Part shown: positions 11,168 through 22,215 of the stretch, piece by piece
Layout: each line of letters begins with the position of its first letter
Numbering within the stretch: the stretch's first letter is position 1
Source of the DNA: Allium sativum
Taxonomy: Eukaryota; Streptophyta; Magnoliopsida; Asparagales; Amaryllidaceae
DNA: 64,000 bases
Assembly (NCBI GenBank): GCA_030737875.1
Contig: CM060924.1
Location: 144,950,197 to 145,014,196 of the forward strand
Reading direction: 5' to 3'
Made by a program: the position numbers and the translations under genes
The notes under the pieces: generated by a model
What the model was told of the DNA's origin: nothing
The model's database searches: none
What the model saw: the letters and a program-made list of their open reading frames with translations, nothing else

Positions 11168-11845
11168 AGTTAAGCTAGAATGGGAGGGTTAAGTCCATAG
11201 GAACACTTAACCAACTTAACGTGTTAACAAGACAAGACTTGTAGGGGTTAAATAACCGTTATAACATGTTGACTAGACAAGTGGGTGAGGTTAAGAAAAG
11301 GTTTAACCGTTATAACATGTTAAATAGACTAGAAGGTGGGGTTAAGTAAAATATACTTAGCCAATTTAACATGTTAACTAGACTAGAAGGTGGAGTTAAG
11401 TAAACTTAGAACACTTAGCCATCATAGTGTGACAAATGGACAAGGTTAAGTTAAAACATGAAGGGATAATACTTAACCATTAGAACATGTGAATTAAACA
11501 GATGTTAGGGTTAAGTTAACTAAGGGAACACTTAACCAATACAAGATGAAGGGGTGGGGTTGAGTAATAAGAAATACTTAACCAATATAACTTGATTTGT
11601 GGTAGGGTTAAGTCAACATGAACTACTGATAACACTTAACCAGTTTAACATGACAAATGAATGGGTTAAGTTAACTCGAATTGACTAATGACACTTAACC
11701 AATCCAACATGACGAGAAAGAGAACTAAGTAGTAAACCTTAGTTAAGAGGACTAAGTTGTAAACCTTAGTTAAGAAAATGACCGTTCAGGAAACTAAGTA
11801 GTAAACCTTAGTTAAGGGAACTAAGTAGTAAACCTTAGTAGAATA
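11168..11845 (+). repeat. Array of GGTTAAGT/ACTTAACC stem-loops, TK-1 5' LTR
   Basis: About nine units of 55-75 bp, each pairing (G)GGTTAAGT with a following ACTTAACC, often with AACATG between units. Four shorter AACTAAG...CTTAGTT stem-loops at about 11725-11840 close the array. Confidence 0.7.
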
Positions 11846-13350
11846 CGAGAAGGAAGGAACGTCCATCTGATCTTAAAGAAGGCTCCAACGAACTGGGGAA
11901 CGAAGCACGCGACTTCGAGGTGACGTGAGGGTACTCTTGGTATCCCTCTGTGAGGCTGCATATGATCCTCCTGGGCTCACAGAGGTTAAGGTCTGCGTTA
12001 GAAGAACCAAGTGTATGCCTTGGTTGCAATATATGGCCACCTAAAGACTAGGATGGACCAGCGTGATTCGGCGAGGCCAGTAGCCCAGTGATAGCAACTC
12101 GTCGTCTACCTACCATCTTGAGTCAATCGAGATACGTGAAGCGGAAAGGCGGAGAACTCCAAAAGACCATATACTTGCTATCTAGTTCTGGTTGTGCCAT
12201 AGGTTAGTGGGGCATACGGGGGCCTGCGTATAGTTCTCATTTTTCAAGGTGTGCCTTTCATTAGTTGAGGGCGGGGTCAGGTGGGACCATAGCCACTGGA
12301 AAAACAGTCCTTAGCATCTGCATCGGCATATATCTGAAAGCTCTCGACCGAGTTCCATGTTTCTTTATTTTCCCTTCCACGAGACTCGGGTCGACCATAC
12401 GGAGGACATGTGTATCTAGACAGCGATAACGATTCGCGACACATACGTGGGAAAAGTCTTGGAACATATACCGCTCTAGATAGTGTGTCCTAGACTAGGG
12501 GGCATCGTTCGGTAGGTTGCATAATCCCTAGTTGGACCTAGGTCGTGTAAACCCTAAAATCCGAGAAACGTTCAATAAGTAGCATAAACCCCAGTAGCCC
12601 TGGGTAGCGAAAACCCTGGTTGGATCTGGAATGCGCTCGATAGAAAACCCTAGGTTAGACCTAGGTAATAAATAATAGATGTACACCTGAAACAACCACA
12701 ATTGCGGAGATTGGGATCACGTATCTGTTCTTATCAGTTTATACAGATTACTAGTTAGGTGGTGCAGGGATATAGAAATTAGAATAACAAGGTAGTGGCG
12801 AAGCAGAGAAAGTATAGAAGTGCATCCAGTTTATCCTACCTTATCATATCTTGTGCTAACATTATGATTCCCGTCATCATGGTGTAGTCTTGTATTCAGT
12901 TAATTCATGCCATGTTGCTTTTTACCTATTCGCATGTTAAAAGTTACTGAACTTACCATACTTTATGTCTGACTCTGTTTTCTTTCGCTTTCTTGTCTTA
13001 GATTCCCCCCAGGTTCGCAGTGAGGGAATATTACTACTTAGCCCAGTTTTCTTTCCATGCTGAAGATTAGTCGAAGTTTTGCTGGGATTCTCTTTTCCAT
13101 TTCTATGGCTGGCTCACGCTACATTGGGGAATATAAATGTTATTTTATGCTTCTTTATTTCGTAAAACAGATATTCTGGTATTGGAAAATAGTTGTTGTA
13201 CAAACTATTTGATCTATAAATTAAATTTTATTTTCCGCTGTTTTAATTTTGTCTGTCTTGTAATTTATCTGTATCTTTTACCTATAACTCTCCACCGAAG
13301 TTAAGGCATTCCCTTTGTGAGTGACCTTAACGGATGTGGGGTGTTACACG

Positions 13351-13362
13351 TGGTATCAGAGC
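13351..13362 (+). other. TK-1 primer binding site
   Basis: TGGTATCAGAGC, 2 bp after the LTR end at 13348; exact initiator-Met-type primer site. Confidence 0.9.
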
Positions 13363-15228
13363 TAAAGGTTACCGGATCAGATAAAAGATTTGAAAAAATA
13401 AATTCAAAACGGTTTTTAAAGAAGCATTTTTCAAAAGAAAAGTTTTATTTTAAAAGCATATTCCCCAAAAGCCATACGCACTATCTTCTGATCCTCTGTT
13501 TGAATTCTTTTCCCCTTCTTTCTTGAGTCTTCGGGGCTCCTGGCTTTCTGGGAGGTATCCTCATTGCGGCATGGTTCCGTAGGCTTGATAAGACTATGAT
13601 ACCTATCGAAGGGCAAAGTAGTGCCCGACTCCCATCTATAGCCATAGTAGTTTCACCTGTAGCTAGTCTTCTTTTCAAGCTTTGAAGGGTTTTCCATGCG
13701 ATGGAGGAAGCTTTTGAGAAATTTGTCAATATAATTACACAGGGATGGTAAAGATGAGGATGAGTGAGTTTGGCTAGGGAGCTCAATGCAAGGATGAGAA
13801 ATTCATGGATATAAACTCGACTCACGAAGAAAGAAGGAGAATTATAAAACCTAAGATGGAGGAAGTATCTTTTCCATGGTATAATGGGGCATATAATTAA
13901 GGGCAAGGGCAAAGGCAAGGACGAGGGACAGGATTTTCAGAAGGGAGAGTGCATGCTTCCACCACCTGAATACCTGAGAGAGAGATAGTAAAAGTCTCTA
14001 TCGGAAAAGTTTAGCTTTTCGTTTTGATCAACCAGTTAGTACTCTTTTGATCTTAGCGCTTTGCATTTGTTCATATCTACTTCCATAGTTGAGTCTCTGC
14101 ACCTTAGTACTTGTATAGTAGAAGATCCCATTAGTGTCTCAAATCCAATTGGTGGTTCGGCCCGTTTACCTTTGGTTTGTAAGTATTTGAGAATAACTAT
14201 ATTAAGTGTTGAGTTTAAGCGTAATGCTTATGTTTTTGGTTCCATGGGCTATGAGTTGATTCTAGGCATGGGTTGGTTGGCTAGTAATTCTGAAAGGAGG
14301 GTAGTTAGACTTTTGACTTGCCTTGGAAATACCCTCGAGATCCGTGTAAATAATTAGTTAGGCTTAGCTAGCTAGAATCGCTTATGCATTTATCGACGAT
14401 TTGCAATCCGTTAGGGTAGTCCATGAGTATGCAGATGTTTTTGATTAGGTTAGGAGTTTACCCCTAAAACGCAAGATAGAATTCTGCAAATATCCAGTTG
14501 ACAATGAAAAGCCAACTATCCGATCAACGACAGTTTTGGAAATGAAGGTCAAGGAGCTTCGCAATCGTGAAGATTAATTAGATGAGGTACAAAATAGTGA
14601 AGCTTAAGAAGATGCGACTTAGAAAACTGAAGACTAGATACATGCATCATACCCTTTTTCTTAAGGGTACATCCTTGATCTTTTTTTCCAGGAATTCTAT
14701 GCATACTTTCTAGCTTTTAAGGTATATCCTCTAGGGCGTATCATCGATCCTTAGGTAGAAGCCAATGGATGTAAACATGTATTTGAAACATGTTATGATT
14801 GATGGTTGCAAATGGTTGCTCGTGGATGCGTATACACACCATATGCGCTAGAACGACTCAGTCACTTTCATATTGCATTAGCATATATGTATTTGCTTAA
14901 CGAATTTAACTGGATATGTTATCATATGAATATTGCATATGGATGAATGGCTATGCACACATGTAGTACTTACATAACAAGAGATGCTTGCATACATGAT
15001 TGGATGCATGATACTGACATAATTCGCATTAAGGAGGTCAACTGAATCAGTAGACCACCTGATTTTGCATTAGATAAAGACATACACACACTATGCATAT
15101 GAACATGAAAGCATTAGAAATCTTTTTAAGGACAATGAATGCCTGTGATTGAATGGTTGAGCAGATGGGTGATTGGACGGTAGGATACATTCTTCCTAAC
15201 TTGAAGATTTCGGGGACGAAATCCTTTT

Positions 15229-15241
15229 AAGAGGAGGAGAA
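15229..15241 (+). other. TK-1 polypurine tract
   Basis: AAGAGGAGGAGAA directly before the 3' LTR start at 15242. Confidence 0.85.
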
Positions 15242-15482
15242 TGTAACACCCCGTAATTCTGTAACATTAAGTTTCGCAAATTAAAGTATAATTAAATTTT
15301 AAATAAGAATCAAGGGAAACAGGTTGCGCCATTGCGTTCGTCTTGAAATCCTGCTTGGAAATGAGTCTGAGTTTTCGAGAAACAGAGTCCATATGAGGGA
15401 GATATGACCCTCAGAAGTTTCAAGGATTTTCAGAACAGAAAAAACAGCTCGAAATTCAAATTCAAATTCAAAACCGAGAACA

Positions 15483-15580
15483 GACTGGGCGGGAAATTTT
15501 CCGCCCAGGACCAGGTCGACCTGGGGGTCGACCATAGTGTCGACCTCCCACGGACCAGGTCGACCATAGTGTCGACCTGG
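15483..15580 (+). promoter_or_regulatory. GC-rich hairpin and GTCGAC cluster, TK-1 3' LTR
   Basis: TGGGCGG pairs with CCGCCCA, followed by five GTCGAC sites at 15515, 15527, 15539, 15559 and 15571. One site of the 5' LTR set is missing. Confidence 0.6.
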
Positions 15581-15659
15581 GGCCGAATTCCGGTTTTTGA
15601 ACCTGATGCATCGCGATGTATTTAGACATGTTTACTGTCTAGATTCGCCCGCCTAATCC

Positions 15660-15667
15660 TATATAAA
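15660..15667 (+). promoter_or_regulatory. TATA box, TK-1 3' LTR
   Basis: TATATAAA in the same context as 9611. Confidence 0.65.
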
Positions 15668-16087
15668 CAGCCCCTAGCCCCATTCTCTTTACACCATTTT
15701 ATTTTCTCCTTATGCTGCCTCTGGAATTATTGAAATAAATAAATTAAAATAAAAACGAAGACTATTCTTGAAGACCACGGCTAGGAATTGCATATTGAAG
15801 ATTCAAATAAAGTTAAAGCTTCAAGAAGGGAAGCAAAGGCTAATTCAACGGCTTCGAGCAACATCGCGTGAATCATAGGAAATCACCTCAAAGTTATCTT
15901 ATTATCCTTTTCTAAAACCGATCAATGTAAGTCAGTTACTTTTTAGATTTGAACACCTAGATCTATTTGTGGCATGTAATTAAATGGATATGAGAATTTG
16001 CCTAATCCTTTCGTTTGAATCGGTGCTTGTATATGCCTCTGGATCTGATTCTCGATTATGGCCTAGAACTTATTATGGCAATTTGTC

Positions 16088-16255
16088 AATGACTATGATT
16101 ATGGGACTTTTTGCCTAAGACTATGACTATGAAACCGTGGCCCATGAAACTATTGCCTATGACTATGAACATGAAACTATTGCCTATGACTACGAATATA
16201 AGACTATGCCTATGACTATGAACATAAGACTATTGCTTATGACTATTATAGTTAG
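16088..16255 (+). repeat. Imperfect tandem repeat, TK-1 3' LTR
   Basis: Copy of the 10035-10205 array with GCCTATGACTATGAACAT-type units. Confidence 0.8.
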
Positions 16256-16974
16256 TTGCTTATGCCATAACATTATAGTTACAAATCATGATTGTGTACC
16301 GAACTGGCATTATGTTGGATCAAATCACCTATGTTTCCCTTGATTTTGTTGGATCTCATACTTAGGATGTAATTTGCTTAGTTTATTCCTCTACTTTGTA
16401 CACCAAACCCACTGGATCCATTATCTTTGTATTTGTGTATTTTAGTTCGCTTTTTCATGCCTATTCTCTTATGTCAATTCCCGTGCTTATCCCCTGTTCC
16501 TTTTGTTAGTTTGATTTCATGAGTACCAAGAAACTTGTGAAATCATGTTATACGTACGACTTCGGCACGGGAATTTGGGCATAGCTTAATTAAGATGATT
16601 TGGCGTAACAAATATGTTAGCATAATCTGAATTGGCTATAATAGTAAATATTACATGCATAGTAGACTTGGGCGTAAAATGGTAAATTGTTAATTGGCCG
16701 CAAAGTATGTAATTGGCATGCAAGCCAAGTTTGGATGTAAACTATAAACTAGAATATTAAATCTAGTTTTGACATGAATTGATCTAATTTGGCATAAACT
16801 GCAAGTTGGGTTAATTGATAGATAAATTTAGGTTTGGGCCTGGAATATATGTATGTTAGTGGGAATGACAAATAAATATGATATAGGCCAAATTTGTTTA
16901 AAAGAGTTGTTAGAAATTTGTATATAGACAAAAAGGATAAATATGTAAATCGAGGAAAGACGAATATGCCTAAC

Positions 16975-17174
16975 CCGAGGTTAGATTGAGTTACGGTATA
17001 AGACTGGCCGAAACCGCCCGGCAAATCCAGCAACTGTAACGATACCTATCTAATTTGGGTAGTTAGAGCATTGAGCCCAAAAAGAACCCGAGGTTGGACT
17101 GAGTTGCGGTGTAAATCTGCCCGGCACCGACCGGCACATCCAGTGACTGCAACAATATCTGTCTAATGTGAGTG
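16975..17174 (+). other. Twin imperfect hairpins, TK-1 3' LTR
   Basis: Copies at about 16975-17060 and 17087-17174, matching 10931-11129. The second keeps GTTGCGGT opposite ACTGCAAC, a better pairing than the 5' LTR copy. Confidence 0.75.
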
Positions 17175-17215
17175 GTTGGTGCTTTAAATGAATAATTTAA
17201 AGCTAAGAAACAGTT

Positions 17216-17885
17216 AAGCTAGAATGGGAGGGTTAAGTCCATAGGAACACTTAACCAACTTAACATGTTAACAAGACAAGACTTGTAGGGGTTAAATAAC
17301 CGTTATAACATGTTGACTAGACAAGTGGGTGAGGTTAAGAAAAGCTTTAACCGTTATAACATGTTAACTAGACTAGAAGGTGGGGTTAAGTAAAATACAT
17401 TTAGCCAATTTAACATGTTAACTAGACTAGAAGGTGGAGTTAAGTAAACTTAGAACACTTAGCCATCATAGTGTGACAAATGAACAAGGTTAAGTTAAAA
17501 CATGAAGGGACAATACTTAACCATTAGAACATGTGAATTAAACAGATGTTAGGGTTAAGTTAACTAAGGGAACACTTAACCAATACAAGATGAAGGGGTG
17601 GGGTTAAGTAATAAGAAATACTTAACCAATATAACTTGATTTGTGGTAGGGTTAAGTCAACATGAAATACTGATAACACTTAAACAGTTTAACATGACAA
17701 ATGAATTGGTTAAGTTAAATTGAATTGACTAATGACACTTAACCAATCCAACTTGACGAGAAAGAGAACTAAGTAGTAAACCTTAGTTAAGAGGACTAAG
17801 TTGTAAATCTTAGTTAAGAAAACGACAGTTCAGGAAACTAAGTAGTAAACCTCAGTTAAGGGAACTAAATAGTAAACCTTAGTAG
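17216..17885 (+). repeat. Stem-loop array, TK-1 3' LTR
   Basis: Copy of 11168-11845 with the same unit order and alternating GGTTAAGT and ACTTAACC. Confidence 0.7.
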
Positions 17886-19070
17886 AATACGAGGAGCGAA
17901 CGTCCATCTAATCTTAAAGAAGGCTCCAACGAACTGGGGTATGAAGCACGTGGCTTCGAGGGGACGTAATGGTACTCTTGGTATCCCTCTATGAGGCTGC
18001 AGATGATCCGCCTGGGCTCACAGAGGTTAAGGTCTGCGTTAGAAGAACCAAGGGTATGCCTTAGTTGCAATATAAGGCAACCTAGAAACTAGGATGTACC
18101 AGCGTGATTCGGCGAGACCAGTAGCCCTGTGATAACAACTCGTCGTCTACCTACCATCTTGAGTCAATCGAGATACGTGAAGTGGAAAGGCGGAGAACTC
18201 CAAAAGACCATATACTTGCTATCTAGTTCTGGTTGCGGATGGCCATAGGTTAGTGGGGGCATAGGGGGGCCTGCGTAAAGTTCTCATTTTTCAAGGTATG
18301 CCTTTCATTAGTTGAGGGAGGGGTCAGGTGGGACCATAGCCACTGGAAAAACAGTCCTTAGCATCTGCATCGACAAATATCTGAAAGCTCCCGACCGAGT
18401 TCCGTGTTTCTTTATTTGCCCTTCCACGAGACTCGGGTCGCACATACGGAGGACATGTGTATCTAGACAGCGATAACGATTCGCGACACATATGTGGGAA
18501 AAGTCTAGGAACATATACTGCTCTAGGTAGTGTGTCCTAGACTAGGGGGCATCGTTCGGTAGGTAGCATAATCCCTAGTTGGACCTCGGTCGCGTAAACC
18601 CTAAAATCCGAGAAACATTCAATAAGTAGCATAAACCCCAGTAGCCCTGGGTAGCGAAAACCCTGGTTGGATCTAGAATGCGCTCGATAGAAAACCCTAA
18701 GTTAGTCCTAGGTAATAAATAATAGATGTACACCTGAAAAACCACAATTGTGGGGATTGGGATCATGTATCTGTTCTTATCAGTTTATACAGATTACTAG
18801 TTAGGTGGTGCAGGGATATAGAAATTAGAATAACAAGGTAGTAGCGAAGCAGAGAAAGTATAGAAGTACATCCAGTTTATCTTACCTTATCATATCTTGT
18901 GCTAACCTTATGATTCCCGTCATCATGGTGTAGTCTTGTATTCAGTTAATTCATGGCATGTTGCTTTTTACCTGTTCACATGCTAAAAGTTACTGAACTT
19001 ACCAGACTTTATGTCTGACTCTATTTTCTTTCGCTTTCTTGTCTTCCGTTCCCCTCCCCCTAGGTTCGCA

Positions 19071-19084
19071 GGGGGGGGGGGGGG
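19071..19084 (+). repeat. G14 run in TK-1 3' LTR
   Basis: Fourteen consecutive G where the 5' LTR (13019-13027) reads GTGAGGG. It may be slippage or an assembly error. Confidence 0.85.
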
Positions 19085-19408
19085 AATATTACTACTTAGC
19101 CCAGATTTCTTTCCAAGCTGAAGATTAGTCGAAGTTTTGCTGGGATTCTCTTTTCCATTTCTATGGTTGGCTCACACTACATTGGGGAATATAAATGTTA
19201 ATTTTATGCTTCTTTATTTTGTAAGACAGATATTCTGTTATTGGAAAATAATTGTTGTACAAACTATTTGATCAATAAAGTAAAGTTCTATTTTTTGCTG
19301 TTTTAATTTTGTCTGTCTTGTAATTTATCTGTATCTTTTACCTATAACTCTCCACTGAAGTTAAGTCATTCCCTTTGTGAGTGACCTTAACGGATGTGGG
19401 GTGTTACA

Positions 19409-19413
19409 CCGGG
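19409..19413. repeat. TK-1 right target duplication (CCGGG)
   Basis: CCGGG continues into GTTTATCC, matching the unoccupied GL-4 site. Confidence 0.85.
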
Positions 19414-20250
19414 TTTATCCCATTCCGAATAACTGATTTGACGTGGTGTCGAGGATGAAGACAGTGGTCGAAGACAGAGGTCTTCACATCGTTTGGGTGA
19501 TTACTGATGATCTTGATTGGGCTGTACACCCAAGAGGTGGAAATCAGTTGGTGATCGTCCAGACGTACTTGGAGATCAATGGATATGCGAGGTACAAGGT
19601 GCATCCGGTTTCGTTCAGACCCAGAACGGACATGTAAATGGACTGTGTTTCTGACATTGGATATCATTCTGTGTGATTGATAAATATTGGTTGCATGGAG
19701 TGGATTGCCTGTGTGGCATGCTAAGATGCAAATAGTCAAGGCTTTTGTTGAAAAGCTGAGTCTTGTGGTTGATGATCAAAGCACGGTCTATGTGGCATAG
19801 GTTTGTGTAGCATTGATTCGCGAGCCTCACACCCCGGTTGTGAACCAGTCACATGACTGATCTGGAGTTTATTGTTTTAACCTGAAATCTGGGTGCCATT
19901 ATTTTGACATGGACAGCTAGTAGTTTTGGTTTTGCAGATTTATATTCATAGGATCCTGGTTTACAGCTGGAATGATATTCGGAAAGCTCTGTATCCGTAT
20001 ATTCCTTTCAGTTGTGTTTTGTATTATTTTCCGCTGCGTAATGTATTTAAATCTCTGATATTTTTTTGATGTATAATATTTATTCATACTCTGTATATTC
20101 CTGTATTCTGATGGGATTGTTGTAATAAACAATGAAATGTTCTTCTGTTTGTGTTCTGATTAGTCTTGTCCTCAAAACAATCAGGGGTTTCAAACGATCT
20201 TGGTCGATTTAGCGATCGATTAGGTCCAGGAGAAATTCCTTTTCGTTTCA

Positions 20251-20434
20251 CGATTATACCACATTCTTCCTGATTGTTTCAAATCGTATAGTGATCATCT
20301 CAGTTTTAATGGGTATCTCGACTTTGATTTTTCTTCAGACAACATATATCCTTTTGGTATTCTCATGGAAATATCAATATCTAATTCACCTTATAGAAAA
20401 ACTGTTACAATATTGGTTAACCTTATACCAAACT
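20251..20434 (+). other. Older flanking DNA between GL-2 and TK-2, possible coding relic
   Basis: One forward frame is open through all 61 codons of the segment. It continues past TK-2 (from 31222) for about ten more codons to a stop. The reading has few low-complexity residues and includes SFNGYLDFDFSSDN. I do not recognise it. It may be a fragment of a gene or older transposon cut by both insertions. A chance open frame of 70 codons in AT-rich DNA is possible. Confidence 0.35.
20430..20434. repeat. TK-2 left target duplication (AAACT)
   Basis: AAACT against AATCT at 31217-31221; four of five bases agree. Confidence 0.6.
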
Positions 20435-20695
20435 TGTAACAACTCGTAATTTTAAAAACATGACATAATGGATTATTAAAGAATACTTAATTTTTATAAG
20501 AAGAACTAAGGGAAATGGGTTGCACCGTTGCGTTCGTCTCGGAATTCTGCTTGGTACAGAGTCCGAGTTTGCGTAAAACGTATATAGTATAAAGAAGTTA
20601 TAAAGCATAGAAGATTTCAGTTTAAAGCAGAATCTAAATTAAATTAATAATTAAAAATAAAAAACGAGTTCAAAAATCAAAATTAGTAAAATCTG

Positions 20696-20780
20696 GGTAA
20701 GCGGGAAATCTCCCGCTCTAGGGTGTCGACCCCACTAGGGGAGTCGACATAGGTGTCGACCCCCCTATAGAGGTGTCGAC
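20696..20780 (+). promoter_or_regulatory. GC hairpin and GTCGAC cluster, TK-2 5' LTR
   Basis: AGCGGGA pairs with TCCCGCT (about 20699-20716), followed by GTCGAC at 20725, 20743, 20755 and 20775, about 150-200 bp upstream of the TATA box. Confidence 0.6.
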
Positions 20781-20927
20781 CCCAATCTGCCCAGATTTGG
20801 AAGACGAGTTTTGGTGGTCTAGGGCTGATGTGTCCTTCTGGGATTGGCTGGTTGACGTGTTTTTCTGGTTTGGATGGTTCAAATGAATCCTAATCTAATC
20901 TACGGGGCCTAATTCACCTAGAGCATC

Positions 20928-20934
20928 TATAAAA
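20928..20934 (+). promoter_or_regulatory. TATA box, TK-2 5' LTR
   Basis: TATAAAA followed by TACCCCTAAAC; repeated at 28871 in the 3' LTR. Confidence 0.7.
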
Positions 20935-21814
20935 TACCCCTAAACTAACCCTAATCTCATTGTTATTCATCCATGGCACCTCCATGCTGCTCTAGTCTAA
21001 ATTAACCTAGCCTTTCTTCTCCACCAAATAAAATAAGAATTAGAGTGTTCAAATTGGAAGATAAGAATCAAATTCTAAAACAAAAGGTTTAGCTACTCAA
21101 ATTCAGAAATCAGAATTCAGATGTATTCTCTCTTCTTAATCCTGTCGCTGTGAGTCTATGTTACTTTCACAAATAATTAAAAAGTAATTGTGATAGTATT
21201 GTAAATTGAATTTAATGATCATGCCTGTAAGTAAAACGAATCATATCAAGTTTTGTAGATTCTTATCTTTCAGATTCATACCCAACTTACTGTTTTCATA
21301 TGCCTAATTAGATCTATTTTATTGTTTTATGCCAGTTCATGTTTCATAAGCCACTTTTATTCCAGTTTGATGACATGATTCTCTGCCCTTCTTCTTTCCC
21401 TTTTTTTAATGAGATTAGGCTAACTTCGAGTCTAACATATTACGTTGAGATTTGCATACGAATAACGTTTGAACGATTGGGAATGGAAATTTGTAATAAA
21501 ATGAGATTATTGGCATATATCAATTTGAGCATAATTGTGTATAAATTGTATGCATGATATTTGGCATAAGTTGGATTGGGCATAATTGGATATAATTTGT
21601 ATAATGAGGTTTGGCATAAATTGTTAATAATAATGAACGCAAATTAATTTGAGCGTAATTTGGCATAACATGTATACATAAGACTATAGGCCTAATTTGG
21701 ATTAAAATTATAAACATAATTTAGTTTGGAAATTATGGGTAATTGGAATATATTTTAATCCAAGATTTAAAAATTGGGACTTGAATCAAGAAAGTGATAA
21801 TGAACGCCTAAGAC

Positions 21815-22026
21815 ACGAGGTTAGATTCGAATTGCGATATAAGACTGCCTGGAACCGCTCGGCACACCCAATAACCGCAATTTGGTAATTTAGTGTGAGA
21901 GGTCAAAGGCAAAAATTAGATACGTAGTAATGCAAAGACACGAGGTTAGATTCAGATTGCGGTATAAGACTTCCTGGAACTGCCCGGCATATCCAGCAAC
22001 CGCAAAACGGCAATCTAATGAGAGGG
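21815..22026 (+). other. Twin imperfect hairpins, TK-2 5' LTR
   Basis: Copies at 21815-21900 and 21938-22026. The first pairs TTAGATT with AATTTAG and AATTGCG with CGCAATT around a TGCC...GGCA inner stem. The second has GATTGCGGT opposite ACCGCAA and CAATCTAA. Confidence 0.78.
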
Positions 22027-22049
22027 TTCTTGCAAGATTACGGTTATAA

Positions 22050-22215
22050 TAAATTAATGAACACTTAACCAAGATAAGACATGTTGTAAGGCTTGGAAAT
22101 GATAAAAGGGTTAAGTGAGTAACATGAGTAGCATGTGAAACACAGTTAAAAGCACTTAACCAAGATGAGACATGTGATTAGACATGGGGATAAAGAGGGG
22201 TTAAGTGGGAATTCC
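22050..22215 (+). repeat. Short stem-loop array, TK-2 5' LTR
   Basis: ACTTAACCAAGAT and GGGTTAAGTG alternate about three times, the short form of the TK-1 array. Confidence 0.6.

Larger units (their letters stand above)
9177..13348 (+). mobile_element. TK-1 5' LTR
   Basis: Runs TGTAACACCCTG...GGGTGTTACA. In order: GC-rich hairpin and GTCGAC cluster, TATATAAA, an imperfect GACTATGAACAT tandem repeat, the twin hairpins, the TTAAGT/ACTTAA stem-loop array, and a pyrimidine tract ending in CAG at 13012. The transcribed leader, if it starts near 9640, would be about 3.7 kb inside the LTR. Confidence 0.93.
13349..15241 (+). pseudogene. TK-1 interior: decayed gag/protease, pol deleted
   Basis: The opening leader and gag region is too decayed to translate. 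An open frame at 14061-14357 matches the retroviral-type aspartic protease of TK-2 (24490-24790), sharing motifs such as FISTS and GYxLILGM, but the catalytic DSGA triad is altered to a DLSA-like reading. Similarity continues to about 14560, the start of the RT linker, and then passes within about 100 bp to sequence matching the 3' untranslated region of TK-2 from about 27770. RT, RNase H, integrase and chromodomain are gone. It could move only with enzymes supplied elsewhere. Confidence 0.8.
9177..19408 (+). mobile_element. TK-1: Tekay-like LTR element with 4.17-kb LTRs, internally deleted
   Basis: Two LTRs of about 4170 bp flank an 1893-bp interior that keeps a primer site, a gag/protease relic, 3' untranslated sequence and a polypurine tract. 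Interior similarity to TK-2 places it near the Tekay lineage. It is inserted in the GL-2 3' LTR, flanked by C(T/C)GGG. The empty target survives in GL-4. The two LTRs differ mostly by C/T changes; for example 2 differences, both C/T, in the first 60 bases. Confidence 0.93.
15242..19408 (+). mobile_element. TK-1 3' LTR
   Basis: Runs TGTAACACCCCG...GGGTGTTACA, 4167 bp, colinear with the 5' LTR. It keeps the GC hairpin in full form (GGGCGGGAAATTTTCCGCCC). It differs by a run of 14 G at 19071-19084 and scattered C/T changes. Confidence 0.93.
3023..20250 (+). mobile_element. GL-2 3' LTR (about 5.4 kb once nested elements are removed)
   Basis: Starts TGTAACAACCCGGAAATTC right after the polypurine tract and ends TTTTCGTTTCA at 20250, matching the 5' LTR end at 1983. 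Removing the Helitron (5773-7328) and TK-1 with one target copy (9177-19413) leaves about 5435 bp, very long for an LTR. In order it contains a TATA box with GC-rich leader, minisatellite units, three palindromic hairpins, and an end block shared with GL-3 and GL-4. The 8130-9170 block matches the minus-strand block at about 59400-60950 in GL-4. Confidence 0.85.

Noticed and set aside
11168..11845. CRISPR-like array
   Set aside because: Units are degenerate and irregular, in plant LTR context; no Cas genes.
13481..13918. 145-codon minus-strand frame in TK-1 interior
   Set aside because: Antisense to the decayed leader/gag region; no match to the TK-2 antisense strand and no family recognised.
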